A DNA stretch of 64,000 nt from Adineta ricciae (lineage: Eukaryota; Rotifera; Eurotatoria; Adinetida; Adinetidae): contig CAJNOJ010000162.1 in NCBI GenBank assembly GCA_905250025.1, positions 1-64,000 on the forward strand, in the 5' to 3' direction. The notes beneath the pieces were generated by a model. That model was not told the origin of the DNA and did not search any database. It worked only from the letters and a program-made list of their open reading frames with translations. Position numbers and translations under genes: made by a program. Numbering within the stretch: the stretch's first letter is position 1; the number at the start of each line of letters is the position of its first letter. Positions 41,620 through 54,389 of this stretch are shown here, piece after piece.

Positions 41620-43087
41620 AGCTTTTCAATTGTAAAAAGTTCTTGTCATACACCAACCATGAACTATACAATTTGTTCGGAGCAATACCCCAAAGAACGT
41701 TATAGCCTTGACAATTCGTTTGTTGTTCCCATGTGATTATTGCATCACGTCGATCTTGATATCGTCTCACCAATAAATTTGTTACTTTTCTGGGTGATCG
41801 ACCTCTACCACGACCGAAGACTCGCAAGTCCGACATTGCAAGTCTTGGCGTTGGTACATGAATGTTTCTGTAACGAACATATCGAACCATTCGAGGAGTA
41901 CCTATTTCAATATAATCATTAGGTACATCTTTGTAACTTGTTTTTCTATCGACTAACACCCACCAAGTTTTCCGATCAAGCGAAGCTTCGATAAAATAAC
42001 GATGATACAATCCTGGCTTCTTGCCAAATATATTCGATTGAAAATCATGATAATTGATCTGAATCGCATTGACAGTTGACGTATTAACCAAATCAATTTC
42101 AATCCATTGTTGACCATCGTTCTTTTCTGCTACCCAAAATGTTTTCACATTTTCATCAACTAAATGTTCTCCTCGATATCTCTCGTAGGTGGACGACACT
42201 TGAACTGGTTTCTTATAAGACAACAACATCCAACCAGTAAATGTACCCATCTTTCCTGCAACTGCTGGTGCATAATGAGGGTAATCTCCAAATGTTGTGT
42301 CGGTGTACATCAATCCCTCTTTGTCGAAACCTGTTAGAAACATACATATACGCCGTTCCCAATTCATATTGACAGACAAAGCCATCGTCGCAAAATGCCA
42401 ATGTTTATTCTCGGGTCCTACGACTGTACTACCATGTCCAGCGCCGTTCATAAACCCACCCGGTTTATACGACACCGGGTTGTTTGGTGCATAACGATAT
42501 GGTCCAAGTGGTGATTTACTCATGTAAACACCGTCACCGTAGACATTGAATTCTGTACCAGGAGCAGCATATTGCATATAATATGTATTGTTGTGTTTAG
42601 TTAACCAAGCACCTTCCATGTATCCTTCAATAACGGTATCACCATGGTTTTCACCGAAACGTTCCCATCCATGTTTGCTTCCGTCTAGGTTGAACAGCTC
42701 ATAGATTTGTTTCGACGGACGAAAGAGATCATTCTTGTCCAATGTTCGTGCTCGAAGGGGATAAACATTTGATGATCCCCAGAACATGTATGCCTTATCA
42801 TCATCGTCGATAAAGAGTGCTGGATCTTGTAAATCACTCAATATGAGAGGTACTGCTTTCCAGTCACCTTTCTTCGGATTGTCGGTGTAGAGAATACTCA
42901 TCGAACCGGAGGGATCGCCGGCAACATATAAAACTAAATCTTTATAATTATGAGCAGCTGGTGCGTTCGATCCTTGAAAATACCATTTTTCAGGTGTGAT
43001 GAATGTCCAAGTAAGTAAATCCGTGGAATGCCAATAGCCCATCGAACGTGTCACAAACATATAATATTCATTTCGAAATTTCACCAC
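41620..43087 (-). CDS. GH43 glycosidase, copy B, cut at both ends by gaps
   Basis: Corresponds to residues about 63-553 of the 578-residue copy A protein. It lacks the signal peptide, the general-base Asp region and the last 25 residues, because contig ends lie at 43088 and 41619. The frame is open throughout what is present. The pKa-modulating Asp (LQDPALFID) and the catalytic Glu (YMEGAW) are kept, as is the F5/8C domain. Differences from copy A are few and mostly silent or mild (F to L, E to G, Y to H, L to I), as expected of a functional allele. The truncation is best read as an assembly artefact, not decay. Confidence 0.8.
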
Positions 43088-43126
43088 NGTCTTTGCCCGC
43101 CGAGTTATTACGGAGATCGATGCCAT
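43088..43126. other. contig join with a misplaced 37-base scrap
   Basis: After the N, 43089-43125 repeats a piece of the copy B receptor (about 45743-45779, CLCPPSYYGDRC). The sequence then switches, at a shared gcc, to the region upstream of the receptor (equivalent to 24298 of copy A). About 1 kb present in copy A (23270-24298) is missing. It looks like a chimeric contig end. Confidence 0.75.
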
Positions 43127-43356
43127 CGATCTTAACAAAGAAAGTCTTTTTTATTGGAGCACACGTGAAACTGATCTATCAAAATTCTGTGAAATACGTC
43201 ACTTCTTGTTGAATAAAACGCTCACACCTGCTGTAAAATATTAATTTTATCAACAATTAAAGGAAAGCTTTTTTTCTATTTCGCAGAAAACGGAACAAAT
43301 GTTCTTTATACAGTTGACACTCAAAGTGCATACGCAGAATCAGTTTATTCTTTTCT

Positions 43357-46300
43357 ATGAAAAACATGTTTTACCTGAAATATATCTTTCTCATCCAGTG
43401 GATTGTAGCAACACCACATATTCATCTTTACTTTCCGATGGATGACACAAGTAACAACGAATACAGCGATGCGATAGGCATCCGATACAATTGCTTTCGC
43501 CTTGCTGCGAATGCAGAACAAGCAAAGATTACTCGACAGATCTCCTCGTATTGCTTGAGCGAATCACCGTCAACTTTCCGCATCGAAAAAGATCCCACAC
43601 TACCAACACATTCCTTCTCAAGTCTCGCAAAAAGGAACATCACCGGTGAAGATTTATACCTTTGGTCAGCACCGATTGATATCATCGAACAATATCAAAT
43701 CTATTTACAGTCAAATGATTTATTATTAGCCGAAACCATCTTCTACAATTGTACATTTCCGCGATTCGGATCAATGTGCCAATACGAATTGTTTTACCAA
43801 CACGAAAATGATTCATCCTTATATCAGATGATTCATAGTTATTATGAAAGTTATCCATATCACTCAACGGATATGACGTGTTACGTTCACGTGAAGTGCA
43901 AACGTGGTTACCCACCTGCGTGTTTAGATTGGACGGAGATTTGTGACGGTAAAGTTGATTGTCTTGATGGAAACTATGATGAAGAACATTGTTGGCAGTT
44001 GGAACTGAATCAATGTGAAGAAAATGAATATCAATGTACGATTGGGCAATGCATACCGCAAGAATTTGTTGGAGACGATTCGAGAACTTTTGATTGTGTT
44101 GACAGTTCAGATGAACATAATATATTAGTTCATAACCATTTGGCTGAACGCGGCAATTATGAACCGGTATTCGGATATGAAGACACCCGATGTCAGCGTA
44201 CATTTTTGACAAGTTCTTGTCTTGAAGAACGCCGATATTTACTCGTTCAGTCGATGTTTTCTATCAAAGATGATTCGATTTCGGATAAATGTTGGTCTGC
44301 TTTTAAGTGTTACTTTGCTTTACCGAATCCAACTTATCCCACGATCACAAAAGAGATTATCGATACAGAGTGTGTGCTCACATTACAACAAGCTTGTCCA
44401 GATATGCTAGATATTCCCAATACTCCAGTCTTCTTCGGATACATTTATACCGCTTATAAGAAGAATGATCCACCGTACGTCGACAACTATATTTTACCGT
44501 ATTTGTGCTCGAATAAATCCTTCGGCCACGGATTACTCGATCTAGTTCTCGATATGTCAACGAATGAAACAACTTGTTTTAGAATTAATCACTCAATTAA
44601 CATTATGACTTTTCATACAGCTGATTGGAATTCGAAGTATGGAACGCCCATCAATGATATATTTCTTCAAATACGAGAAATCGAACCGATGATCAACTTT
44701 CCGCCAAAGCTATGTAATGAATTGCATTTTTATCAGTGCAAGAATTCGTTGAAATGTATTCCATTCCATCGTTTGATGAATGGCGTTCCTGACTGTCCGT
44801 ACGACGATGATGAGAACATCTTCGAACATACCAATGCAGGGCTATTCGCGAAGTTAAAATCGAAGTATTATAAGTGTTATTTCATTGATAAATACATTCC
44901 TCACTCAGCAATTTCAAATTCTAAGTGTGATTGCGGACAGTTGGACGACCTTTTCTGTGAAGATGAACACGTTTTTGAGAATTTTACCAAGCGGACGATA
45001 TCGTTTCAAGCCATTTGTGATGAATTTCAGGAATTGTACCCAATCCAGATCGATGGAAAGAACCAAACCGATGAAACTAAGTGTGAACAATGGGAATGCG
45101 ATAATATCTATACACGTTGTGATGGAATATGGGATTGTTTACACGGAGAAGATGAACTTAACTGTGATTCCTCACCGTCGTTCTCAAAATGTTCTTCGGA
45201 TTTTCGACTCTGCGTAAATAAAACGACATCGGCGTTCACCTGTTTACCAGTTGAGTACATTAGCGATGATAAAGTCGACTGCCTCGGTGGTACCGATGAA
45301 CAAAAATTATGTCCGGCGACACTGCTACATACACAACGGCGGTTTTACTGTATCACCAATAGCGCTTTACGGTGTCTGTCATCCGCTCAGCTGTGCAATG
45401 GTTACAAGGATTGTCTATACGGAGATGATGAACAATTCTGCCAGCAAAATCGATCGATGTACATGAGTATTTGCAAAGATGAATACATATTCTCAGCTTC
45501 CGATGTGGAAAGATTCTTATGTAACATTTCAGGAGGTACCCAAAGAGCTGCAATGAAACATTTTACAATCAAGGGGTTTTCTCAATCATCCGAAAATGAA
45601 GTAGACGATGATGAGACCATCGAAATAGCAAGTTTAAACAAGTATAGGCCAATTCGGTTATTAGATGATCCTCGTTGCTATCGTGGCCTTGATGTACGCG
45701 TGTGGTTGAACAAATCAATTAATATCTATACAAGCGCTTGTCTTTGCCCGCCGAGTTATTACGGAGATCGATGCCAGTATCAAAATGAACGCTTAAGTCT
45801 ATCCATTCGTTTTCATGCATCTGCTCTAGCAAGACAAAGTCCGTTCATGATACTCGTTTCGCTAATGGATAATACCAACAGACGAACGATTCAATCTTAT
45901 GAGCAATTCACTTATTTGCCCATTCGAGATTGTAAAATCAAATTTAATCTCTATTTACTCTATTCAACTCGACCAAAGCAGATAAATAAAACTTACTCGA
46001 TACATATCGATATTTACGAACAGCATTCATTACAACATCGAGCAAGTTTTCTCTACCCTGTGGAATTCTTATTTCTCCCAGTTCATCGTTTGGCATTCAT
46101 CGTCAAAATTCCATTTGAGGACGATGAATATTGTACATACAGAATCTGTTCAGATAGGCGATGCCTTCATGGACGCTGTGTTCAGTATGCCAATACAAAG
46201 CAAGCGTTTTGTCAATGCGAACAAGGTTGGTCAGGCAAGTTTTGTCACATTCCGTACAACTGTACCTGTTCGTCGAATTCCTTGTGCGTGGGTACCTTGA

Positions 46301-48124
46301 ACAACCGTCGACCGATATGCATTTGTCCGGAGAAATACTTCGGCGCTCAATGTTATATTCGAAATCGAATCTGTGACAGTTCTCCGTGCCAAAACCAGGG
46401 TAAATGTGTTCCACATGATGATTTTATGTTATCGACAAATGACGAGAAATATTTCTGTATTTGTTCGAAAGGTTTCAGCGGAAAACAATGCGAACGACGC
46501 GATACTCAAATTGATTTGATATTTGATAAAAATCTTCGTCTCTCTCCTTCGCTTTTCATTCATTTCATAACGATCGTTCCAATCTATCCATGGATTCTTA
46601 GCATTCCCAAATCTTCACCGCAGAGATTAACGACTTTGCAAACAATATCTCAAGCAACGAACTCGTTGAGAATCTATTGGTCTCGACCATTCCATCTAAC
46701 GTTCATCGAAACCTTCGATAAAACTTATTATTTACCTGTTATTCAACCAGTTTATAACTATTCCCAAACAATCGTGAGAACAGTCGATTTGTCAGATCGC
46801 TGTCCCCCCGATCAGTGAACTGATGAGTGCAACTTTTGCCCAACTTCATCTACTTGATCGGATCAAATCCTATCATTTGATTTGTCAACGATCTTCTCCG
46901 CATCTGCAATGTTTTCACGATGATGTTCACCTTTGTTTATGTTACGACCATGGGAAAAAACGTTTAGCAAACTGTTTCAAATTCGATCATGACATGAAAT
47001 TCGATTGTTTCGGGCGCAACGAATGCGAAAACGATGGACAATGTTTTCAAGATTCACCCGTTTGTCCCAGACGATCGATCTGTGTCTGTTCTCTATGCCA
47101 CTACGGAAGTCGATGTCAATTTACAACGAGCGAGTTCGGCTTGTCACTCGACGCTATTCTAGCTTACTATATCATTCCCGATGCTAATATTTTTCATCAA
47201 ACACCCATTGTGAAACTCAGCTTTTCATTGACGATCGTATTTATTATTTTAGGATTGATTAATGGAACTCTTTCATTTGTCACATTCAAAAACAAACGTG
47301 TACTGACAGTTGGTTGTGGAATATATTTATTAAGTTTGTCGATAATCACGATCTGCACGATGATTTTATTTGGGCTAAAGTACTTTATTTACCTGTCGAG
47401 TCAAATCACGATACCATCGAACATCTCGTTCCTACGAATGCAATGTTCTTCTTTAGATTTTCTTCTACAGGTTTGTCTTCATATGGATCAGTGGTTAACA
47501 GCATGCATTGCGATAGAGAGAGTAATGACTGTGATTCGAGGTGTTCATTTCGAGAAAGACAAAAGTAAAACGTGGGCGAAAAAGATACTAATTATACTTT
47601 TGATTGCTGTTATGTTAACATCATTACATGATCCGCTCCATCGTCGATTATTTGAAGAGCAAGATAATGATAATAAGAGACGAATTTGGTGCATCGTAAG
47701 TTATTCTCCGAAAATGCAAACCTACAATCGAATTATCAATACGCTGCACTTTTTTATTCCATTTCTTGTCAATTTGATATCATCGATTATTTTAATCACC
47801 AAAAAATCACATCACCATTCGTCTTTACAACATNATCCTCCTTGCTCGCGTAAAAAAACCTTATGTCGACAATTCGCTGAGCATCGGCATCTATTAGCGG
47901 CACCTGTTATACTATTCTTTCTCGGGCTGCCACGACTGTTTCTTTCCTACGTATCCAAATGTATGAATTCCGCGAAAGATTCATGGATGTTTCTCTGCGG
48001 ATATTTCATTTCTTTTATTCCGCCGATGATTACTTTTCTCATCTTTGTTCTGCCATCTAAATTCTATAGAGAAGAATGGCGAAAGTCAATTCGTTGGCGA
48101 CCAAACCACATCTTTCCGAACTGA
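43357..48124 (+). CDS. giant LDLa/EGF/7TM receptor, copy B, with a frameshift and a gap
   Basis: Allelic counterpart of 24534-29294, with the same domain order and about 5 percent amino-acid difference by eye. The first frame runs 43357-46818. At 46804-46809 there is a run of six C (tgtccccccg) where copy A has tgtccaccg. The extra base shifts the frame in the link between the EGF and last Cys-rich modules, and the second frame (46823-48124) carries the rest. An N at 47834 replaces a few bases in the loop before helix 6. Either the extra C is a homopolymer error, making this a normal gene, or the allele is a true null that would release an ectodomain without its 7TM part. The helix 3 Glu-Arg motif is intact. 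Confidence 0.75.
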
Positions 48125-48919
48125 TTCTTCGTTTCTGCTTGCTTTGCTTCTTTTCTATATCATAAAACTTTATTCATTGAAAATACAAATTCTTGTGTTA
48201 GTCGAATCTGTACAACAACATGATGTCGGAATAACATATGAAGAGTTTAGTATATATGCAACAACATATACAATATAAAACGAGTTCAATTCAGCTGACT
48301 GTACTTTCGATCCCTTCTCTCGTTAGATCTTCTTTACATAGATGATATCGGATCGAGTCAACGTATTTGCTGACCCACTCGCTACTATCTAATATTTCAT
48401 TAGTTCTTGTATTCATGCAATGCGAGAACAAACTAATCTATCTGCCAATTAAACCAAAACCGTCCAAAGTACTATATGCTATTTCCATTCTTTTTCTTTT
48501 CATTTAGCTTCCTTTTTTCATATGACACACCCACATGTTGCCGATTTTTTAACGATTTCGACGCAGTTACGCACATCAATATCATATACACGAACCTATA
48601 CTTTTCTCCATGTTTATTTTCTCTTCTCGAGCAAAAGACATAATTCATGGATCCTTTTATTCTTTTGTTTCATGTGGCTAGCTTTCGTGTGACGACTAAC
48701 CGTTGATTTTTTCGTTTATGTAGTAATATCACACTAATAAAGCTTTGTGATAAAAACAATCGAGAATGTTCTCATTGAGTTTTGATAAAGAACATCGATG
48801 ACACATATAGGAATGCAACGCATCGTTACGTTTTCTCGTAGTTGTGAAATTACATTTTTCAAGAACGTTTAAATATACAGCAGTGTTGCGTTATTTGATT
48901 TCATTTCGAATCTGGAAAG
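48125..48919. other. intergenic, receptor to ankyrin gene (copy B), with a 189-base extra segment
   Basis: Bases 48162-48350 are absent from copy A, where tatatc runs almost directly into gatcgagtca. The extra segment is flanked by atatc on both sides, consistent with a small insertion with a 5-base duplication, or with a deletion in copy A. No coding potential or terminal inverted repeats were noticed. The remainder aligns with copy A. Confidence 0.6.
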
Positions 48920-51754
48920 ATGGCGTTTAGCATAAGCTTTGCAAATGTATTAAAGGAAGATTATGCAAGTATTAAAAATCAATTGATCGCACTAGTTCGT
49001 TCGGGTAAATCGGCCGAACTGCACGCATTCTTACGTGATAGAAAGTCATCACGTAGTTTACTCACTTCAATTTTCACAAATGCATCGACAAAGGATTATC
49101 TAAGTCTATTGATGATGGCTGTCACCACTGGTAATGATGTGATAGTGCGTCAGATACTCCTCCGCTCACTAAATATGGCCGAAACTGTTCAATTGAGAGG
49201 TCGAATACATAGTGTTGATGGAACTTTTGTCGACAATGTGACTGCACTATGGTGTGCGCTTGATCGAGCACATTTTACAGTAGCCCGTACTTTGATTGAG
49301 GTGGGTAAAGCGAATGTTAATCATGGTCCCATTCACCCATTGTTAATTGATGCTGTCATTAGAGGAAGACTTGATATCGTCCGTTTTCTAGTTGAAAATG
49401 AATACGCTGATATAAATGAAGTTAAAACCAAGGATCAAGTTGAATGTAACAGTTCAATTCTAGCGACTATACCCGGTGAGTCAGAGACGGCTAAATACTC
49501 CATGGAAAAAAATGCCCAGTTAGAAGCGAAGTTGTCTCTAGGTGGAAATACCGCTTTGGCCGTTGCGGCAATCAATGGAAATCTAGAATTGGTACGATGG
49601 TTGTACATGGCTGGTGCTTCATTAACAACATATAATGATGCAAAGAAAACACCAATACTATTAGCGGCCGAAAATGAATATTTTGACATCGTTGGATATT
49701 TCCTTGAGCAAGATCATCGTGAGACTGTATTCGATGATTTGGAACTTGCTGCCGCGTTACATATACTTACCGAAAAAGACACTTCAAAAGAAAAATCCAA
49801 GTGGGGCATCGAATTATTAAAATATTCACTAGTCAAGCGGATACAGTTCAATGTACCAAAGATCGTCGCTGAACCAGTTGGTCTCTATAGCAATCAACGT
49901 GAATGTCAGACAGTTGACGAGCTTAATCAGATTCAAGCTGATGATAATCGTTTGCACGTTGAAGCGTTACTTATCCAAGAACGTGTTCTTTTGTCTGGAG
50001 ATGAAAATCTATCACTGTCTTGGCTATTCGACCGAGCGATGATATTCGTTAACAAAAGTCAATTTGAGCAATGTCTCGATCTGATTCTGTATATTTTTCA
50101 TTTATCTCAGCATGGTGAATCTCAGCCTTCTCCCGAACAATACTTCTGGCTCTTCTATAACATGTTTAAATCGGGAGAACCGATTCCCGAACAACGATTC
50201 TGGGAAGTTTGTGATCTAATCTTCCAGTCAATGACACTAAATTTCGATCCATCTCACAAAAGAGATCAACTACATTTACTTGGACTGGCTACAAAAGTGA
50301 GTCGAACAAACCATATTCCTAGAAAGTCAAAACTGTTTCTTATGCTTTTCAGATTGAACATTCAGAGATTTTGTCGAACTTGCGTGAAATTAATCTGGAT
50401 TACAGTGATGTCGCCAATATCTATTGTCACGGCTCAAGAACTCAAGGAACATGTACACCGACATCCGATCGAGATTTGATAATTGTCACCTATTCTAAAC
50501 AGGAACCACTGACCTTCTGGAAGGATTTCGATTATTTTCATGAATTCCAATTACATAAATTACACAATAAGTACGATGTATGCGTTTATTCTGTGGAAAA
50601 CTTTGAAAAATTATTGGAAAAGAACTATTTGCTGTGTATTCAATGCTTATTCTTACCGAAGCAGTTTATAGTGAAAGAAAAGATCGATTTTCGTTCGGTT
50701 TATTTAGACAAATATTATAATCCAAAACGGATTAAACTAGTGGCTTTGTATGAAATGTACGTTCCAATAGGAATGATGTGTCAACCGAAGAGATCAAGTG
50801 ATTCTGAAGTGCTTTCAATAGCAGCCGATAAAAGTCAAGCAAAACGAGATTTTATATTCAAAAATCTGTTCCACGGAATTCGATTCTTAGACCTTGCTGA
50901 ACAATTAATTGAAACACGATCGATACATGATTTAACACGTGTTTCACACTTGTTAGTCACTATGAAAGAAGTACGGGGCGATCCGACAGATGAATGCGCT
51001 CTAGATCGGTAAATTGAACACCTACATACAGAACTGTTTTGATTTTCTTTCTGAATTTAGTGTGTTGGACTTCGTGCGTGTCAAAAGTACCGAGATACAA
51101 TCTCGACTGAACGCACTTGTACCAAGAGAACCTCTCGTAGGTCTCTTCAAAGTTCATATTACATTCGAATATCAATCAAATTTCCAAGAAATGCGGACGA
51201 AACTTAAAAGCAAACTGAACTATCCAAATTATCAATTCGCAATCCTTCGAATTTTAGACGAGAAAGATTTTCCTCATCTAACTGCGACACGATTTTATCA
51301 CGGTGAATATCCTTCAATGATTCCATCGCTTGAAAAAGAAATACGTGAAGAATTAGCCGACTTCAACATAGAAAGTATTACGATAACATCGTCTATTTCA
51401 AATGATGGTGTACCGAACAGTGATATGGAAATGAAATTACTTTGGGATGAACAAGTTTGCTGTTTTCAATTGTGCTATAAGGTATTTTCATGCAATCAGC
51501 GTGTTAAGAGTTCAATCAAGTCAATAATATCGAAAAGAAAATGGAGCCAATCATTGCAAACCTGTCTCTCAAGTTATAAAATGACACGAGTTGATGAAGA
51601 CAAATTTGAGTATATACTCAAAGTATCATTATCTGACTTTGATCGAAAAACAGTGTTGGAAATCCATAATGAAGTAATGAACAGTTCAAAACAGGGTATT
51701 ATCGCATCGTCAAACATAGAACCAGAATTTGTTGTTTATCGCAGACAAATTTGA
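48920..51754 (+). CDS. FEM1-like ankyrin/nucleotidyltransferase fusion (copy B)
   Basis: Same three-exon model as copy A: 48920-50296, 50353-51008 and 51061-51754, with introns of 56 and 52 bases. All phases match, giving 908 residues. The ankyrin and FEM1-like parts and the HGSRTQG...SDRDLIIV nucleotidyltransferase motif are kept. Changes elsewhere are scattered. The C terminus differs: a small indel after VVYR gives RQI-stop instead of the copy A ending TNEITQ. Retention of two splice junctions and all motifs in both copies shows the three-part fusion is real and not an annotation accident. Confidence 0.8.
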
Positions 51755-52121
51755 CAATCCAATCGTATTCTCTTCTTCTCGAATAAATTCTATCCAATTT
51801 GTCACACCAAATAAAAAATGAATTTTAGTAGAGAGAAGTTCACAAAACACAGCAGTGCCGAATTTGCATTGAAAGTGAATCATCTTTGTCAATGTTTGAT
51901 AAGATAAAAAAACATGTGGAACACAACATGTTGTTTTTTCTTCTTATGACTTGCTATGTCAATGAATGCAGTTTGGGCAAGAGATTAACTATTTGTTCTG
52001 TTTTACCTATCAACACATATCTGACTAATCCTATCGAACGACGATATTTCATCCGATATCTTCAAAACGAGCCGCTTTACGCAAAAGCGTTCTCAATTTC
52101 AGATTGATAGACAAATCGGCC
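51755..52121. other. intergenic, ankyrin gene to hydrolase (copy B)
   Basis: Aligns with 32782-33138 of copy A. The short shared open frame is treated as leader sequence of the hydrolase gene. Nothing else was recognised. Confidence 0.4.
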
Positions 52122-54243
52122 ATGAAAACATCTCATTTTGTACTACTTATAGTAATCATTCATTCGAGCGAATGTTTTCCAACCATCAATAAAGATTTTC
52201 TTTCTCCCGGCGACTATTCATTTGGTCAAACATCCTACGAATATCCTATAGTGAATGATCACGAGTTAACACCAACATCCAACAATTTAACAACACAAAT
52301 TCGTGGCGAAGTGTTTTATCCCAATACGACTAAGAAAAATGTGAACACATCTTATCCGATATTGATATTTCTTCCAGGCAAACATCCTGATTGTCGAATT
52401 CCAGTCCCCCCAGGATATCCATTGCTTGATATTGGCTCCGCAGATGTTCAAGGAAATTGTCCCGAACATACGTCAAAAGTACCAAGTCATTTAGGATTTT
52501 CGTATATAGGAAGACATTTGGCTTCATACGGATACATTGTTGTATCGATTGATGTGTTTCTAATTAATAATAAATGGTCAATATTAAATGATTCAGCGTT
52601 AAATTTTGTTCGCGCTCGAATTGTACTCCGAACGATTGAGAAAATGATGGAATGGAATAACGATTCTCAAGTGTCAAAAGAGATTCTTCACGGAGTTGAC
52701 TTGTCAGACCAGTTTGATTTCACGGAAATTGGTTTAATGGGACATTCACGCGGTGGTGAAGGTGTGAGAAATGCTTATAACATGTTAATGGAAGGCAAAG
52801 GCGCATCTGATGCACTTCAGTGGAAAAGTAAATTACCCAATGTTCGTTTCAAAGCCATTTTAGAAATCACTCCAATGTACTATGGAGAAAACGGTATAAG
52901 ATTAGGTGTTGAAAACATTCCTTGGGCAATGATTGTTGCCGGTTGTGAAGATGATGAAATTGATTATCGTAAGAACTGTTTGATCCACTTTTTTCAATGG
53001 AATTCGATGAAATATTTTGTAGTTCATGTCAATCTAGCTTATCGACAAAGACTAATCTCTAAACAGGCGAACTATGTCTTTCATTTCTATGGTAATGATT
53101 CAATTTTGTAATGAAATTCATATTTTCCTCGATTTGAAGGTGCAAATCATGAGTATTTTAATACGGAGTGGCAAATTGGCTTTTCAGCGTGTTTCGGCGA
53201 TCAAGATCCATTGTGGGATGTGAATGCAAGTACATTTCGCGTTAGTGATATTTATCCCCCAGCGAAAAATACGTCGTATGATGTCACACTTCTAAAAATC
53301 AATGGATCAGAAACTCAACGAAACGCAACAACTTTTATACTTTCAATCTTTTTTCTATCATATGTGGGTCAAAAGGCCAATCCGAAGTTAGCGGAGAGTT
53401 TTCAACTTTCACGACCGTATGTTCAAGAAGGATTTTTCTTCAAAATTATTTCTTCATTTATGTAGGTCTTCGGAAAGTTTCCCAGAGATTGGATGCGAGC
53501 ACTTCAATAATAACGAATCTATTGTTATATTCGATGGCACTAGAACAGTTGAAGGAAACGATCGAGCTGAGATCATGTTATTGAAGGATTATGCAAAACG
53601 GGAATTTCCATTATTTGTTTCTGCTTACAAAAACTCGAATGATACTCCACCACAATTTCAACACCACATTCCCAATAAGGATCAATTAGAACTCAATTGT
53701 CTTGATCAAATCGAAAATGCTCTACACATCCATTTTCTCAATGGTTCTTCGGGAGAAATTTCTTTAAAATTTAATTCATCAGAAAGGATTCAATGGCTTG
53801 ATGTTCATCTAGCGCGTCGAAGCTCATGTTGGTTTAATTCAACAGATCCAATGAAATGTTCGCAACCGAGAATAATGCAATTACAGCTTCAAATTCAAAC
53901 TCCAACTCGCTTCTATCCACCAGTGAAAGTTGCATTGAAAAGTCGTTTTAATTTAGAATTCGTTCGTTGTAATGCCATGGATCTTTCCAAAGAACAAATT
54001 TCGTTTCTACCAGTGATGTTTGAAACAAAAAGAATTCTGTTAACAAAGCCAGAACAAATTCTTCAGTTGAAAATCAGTTCATTAAATGCCGGTTCTTTCA
54101 TTCTAGGTGACATTCGAGCGACGTCTTCATCGATGCCAACATCAATAGCGTCACATCTTTCCATTTCATTTTTTATCTGTACTCTTTTTATGCTCATTCA
54201 TATGTTGACAGTGTATACAAATTGTAATGCCATAACTAATTGA
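52122..54243 (+). CDS. secreted alpha/beta hydrolase (copy B)
   Basis: Colinear with copy A without any length change: exons 52122-52968, 53023-53091, 53140-53416 and 53466-54243, 656 residues. The GHSRGG nucleophile elbow, GCEDDEID and GANHEYF are all kept. The third intron boundary before GANHEYF ends in aag here instead of cag, still a valid AG. The upstream ATG of copy A is TTG here, which is why MKTSHF is taken as the start in both. C-terminal hydrophobic anchor kept (ISFFICTLFMLIHML). Confidence 0.8.
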
Positions 54244-54389
54244 TTGAACATCATACCAAATGATCAAAGAAACTGTTCAGTGTATTCTTTCATTTCGTCA
54301 TAAAAGATTATTCGTGACACTTTCGCTATTATCTTTTCTTTATATTCTTATCTATTTGCGAAGTTTAACTTTTCATTGTCACTAAGAAG

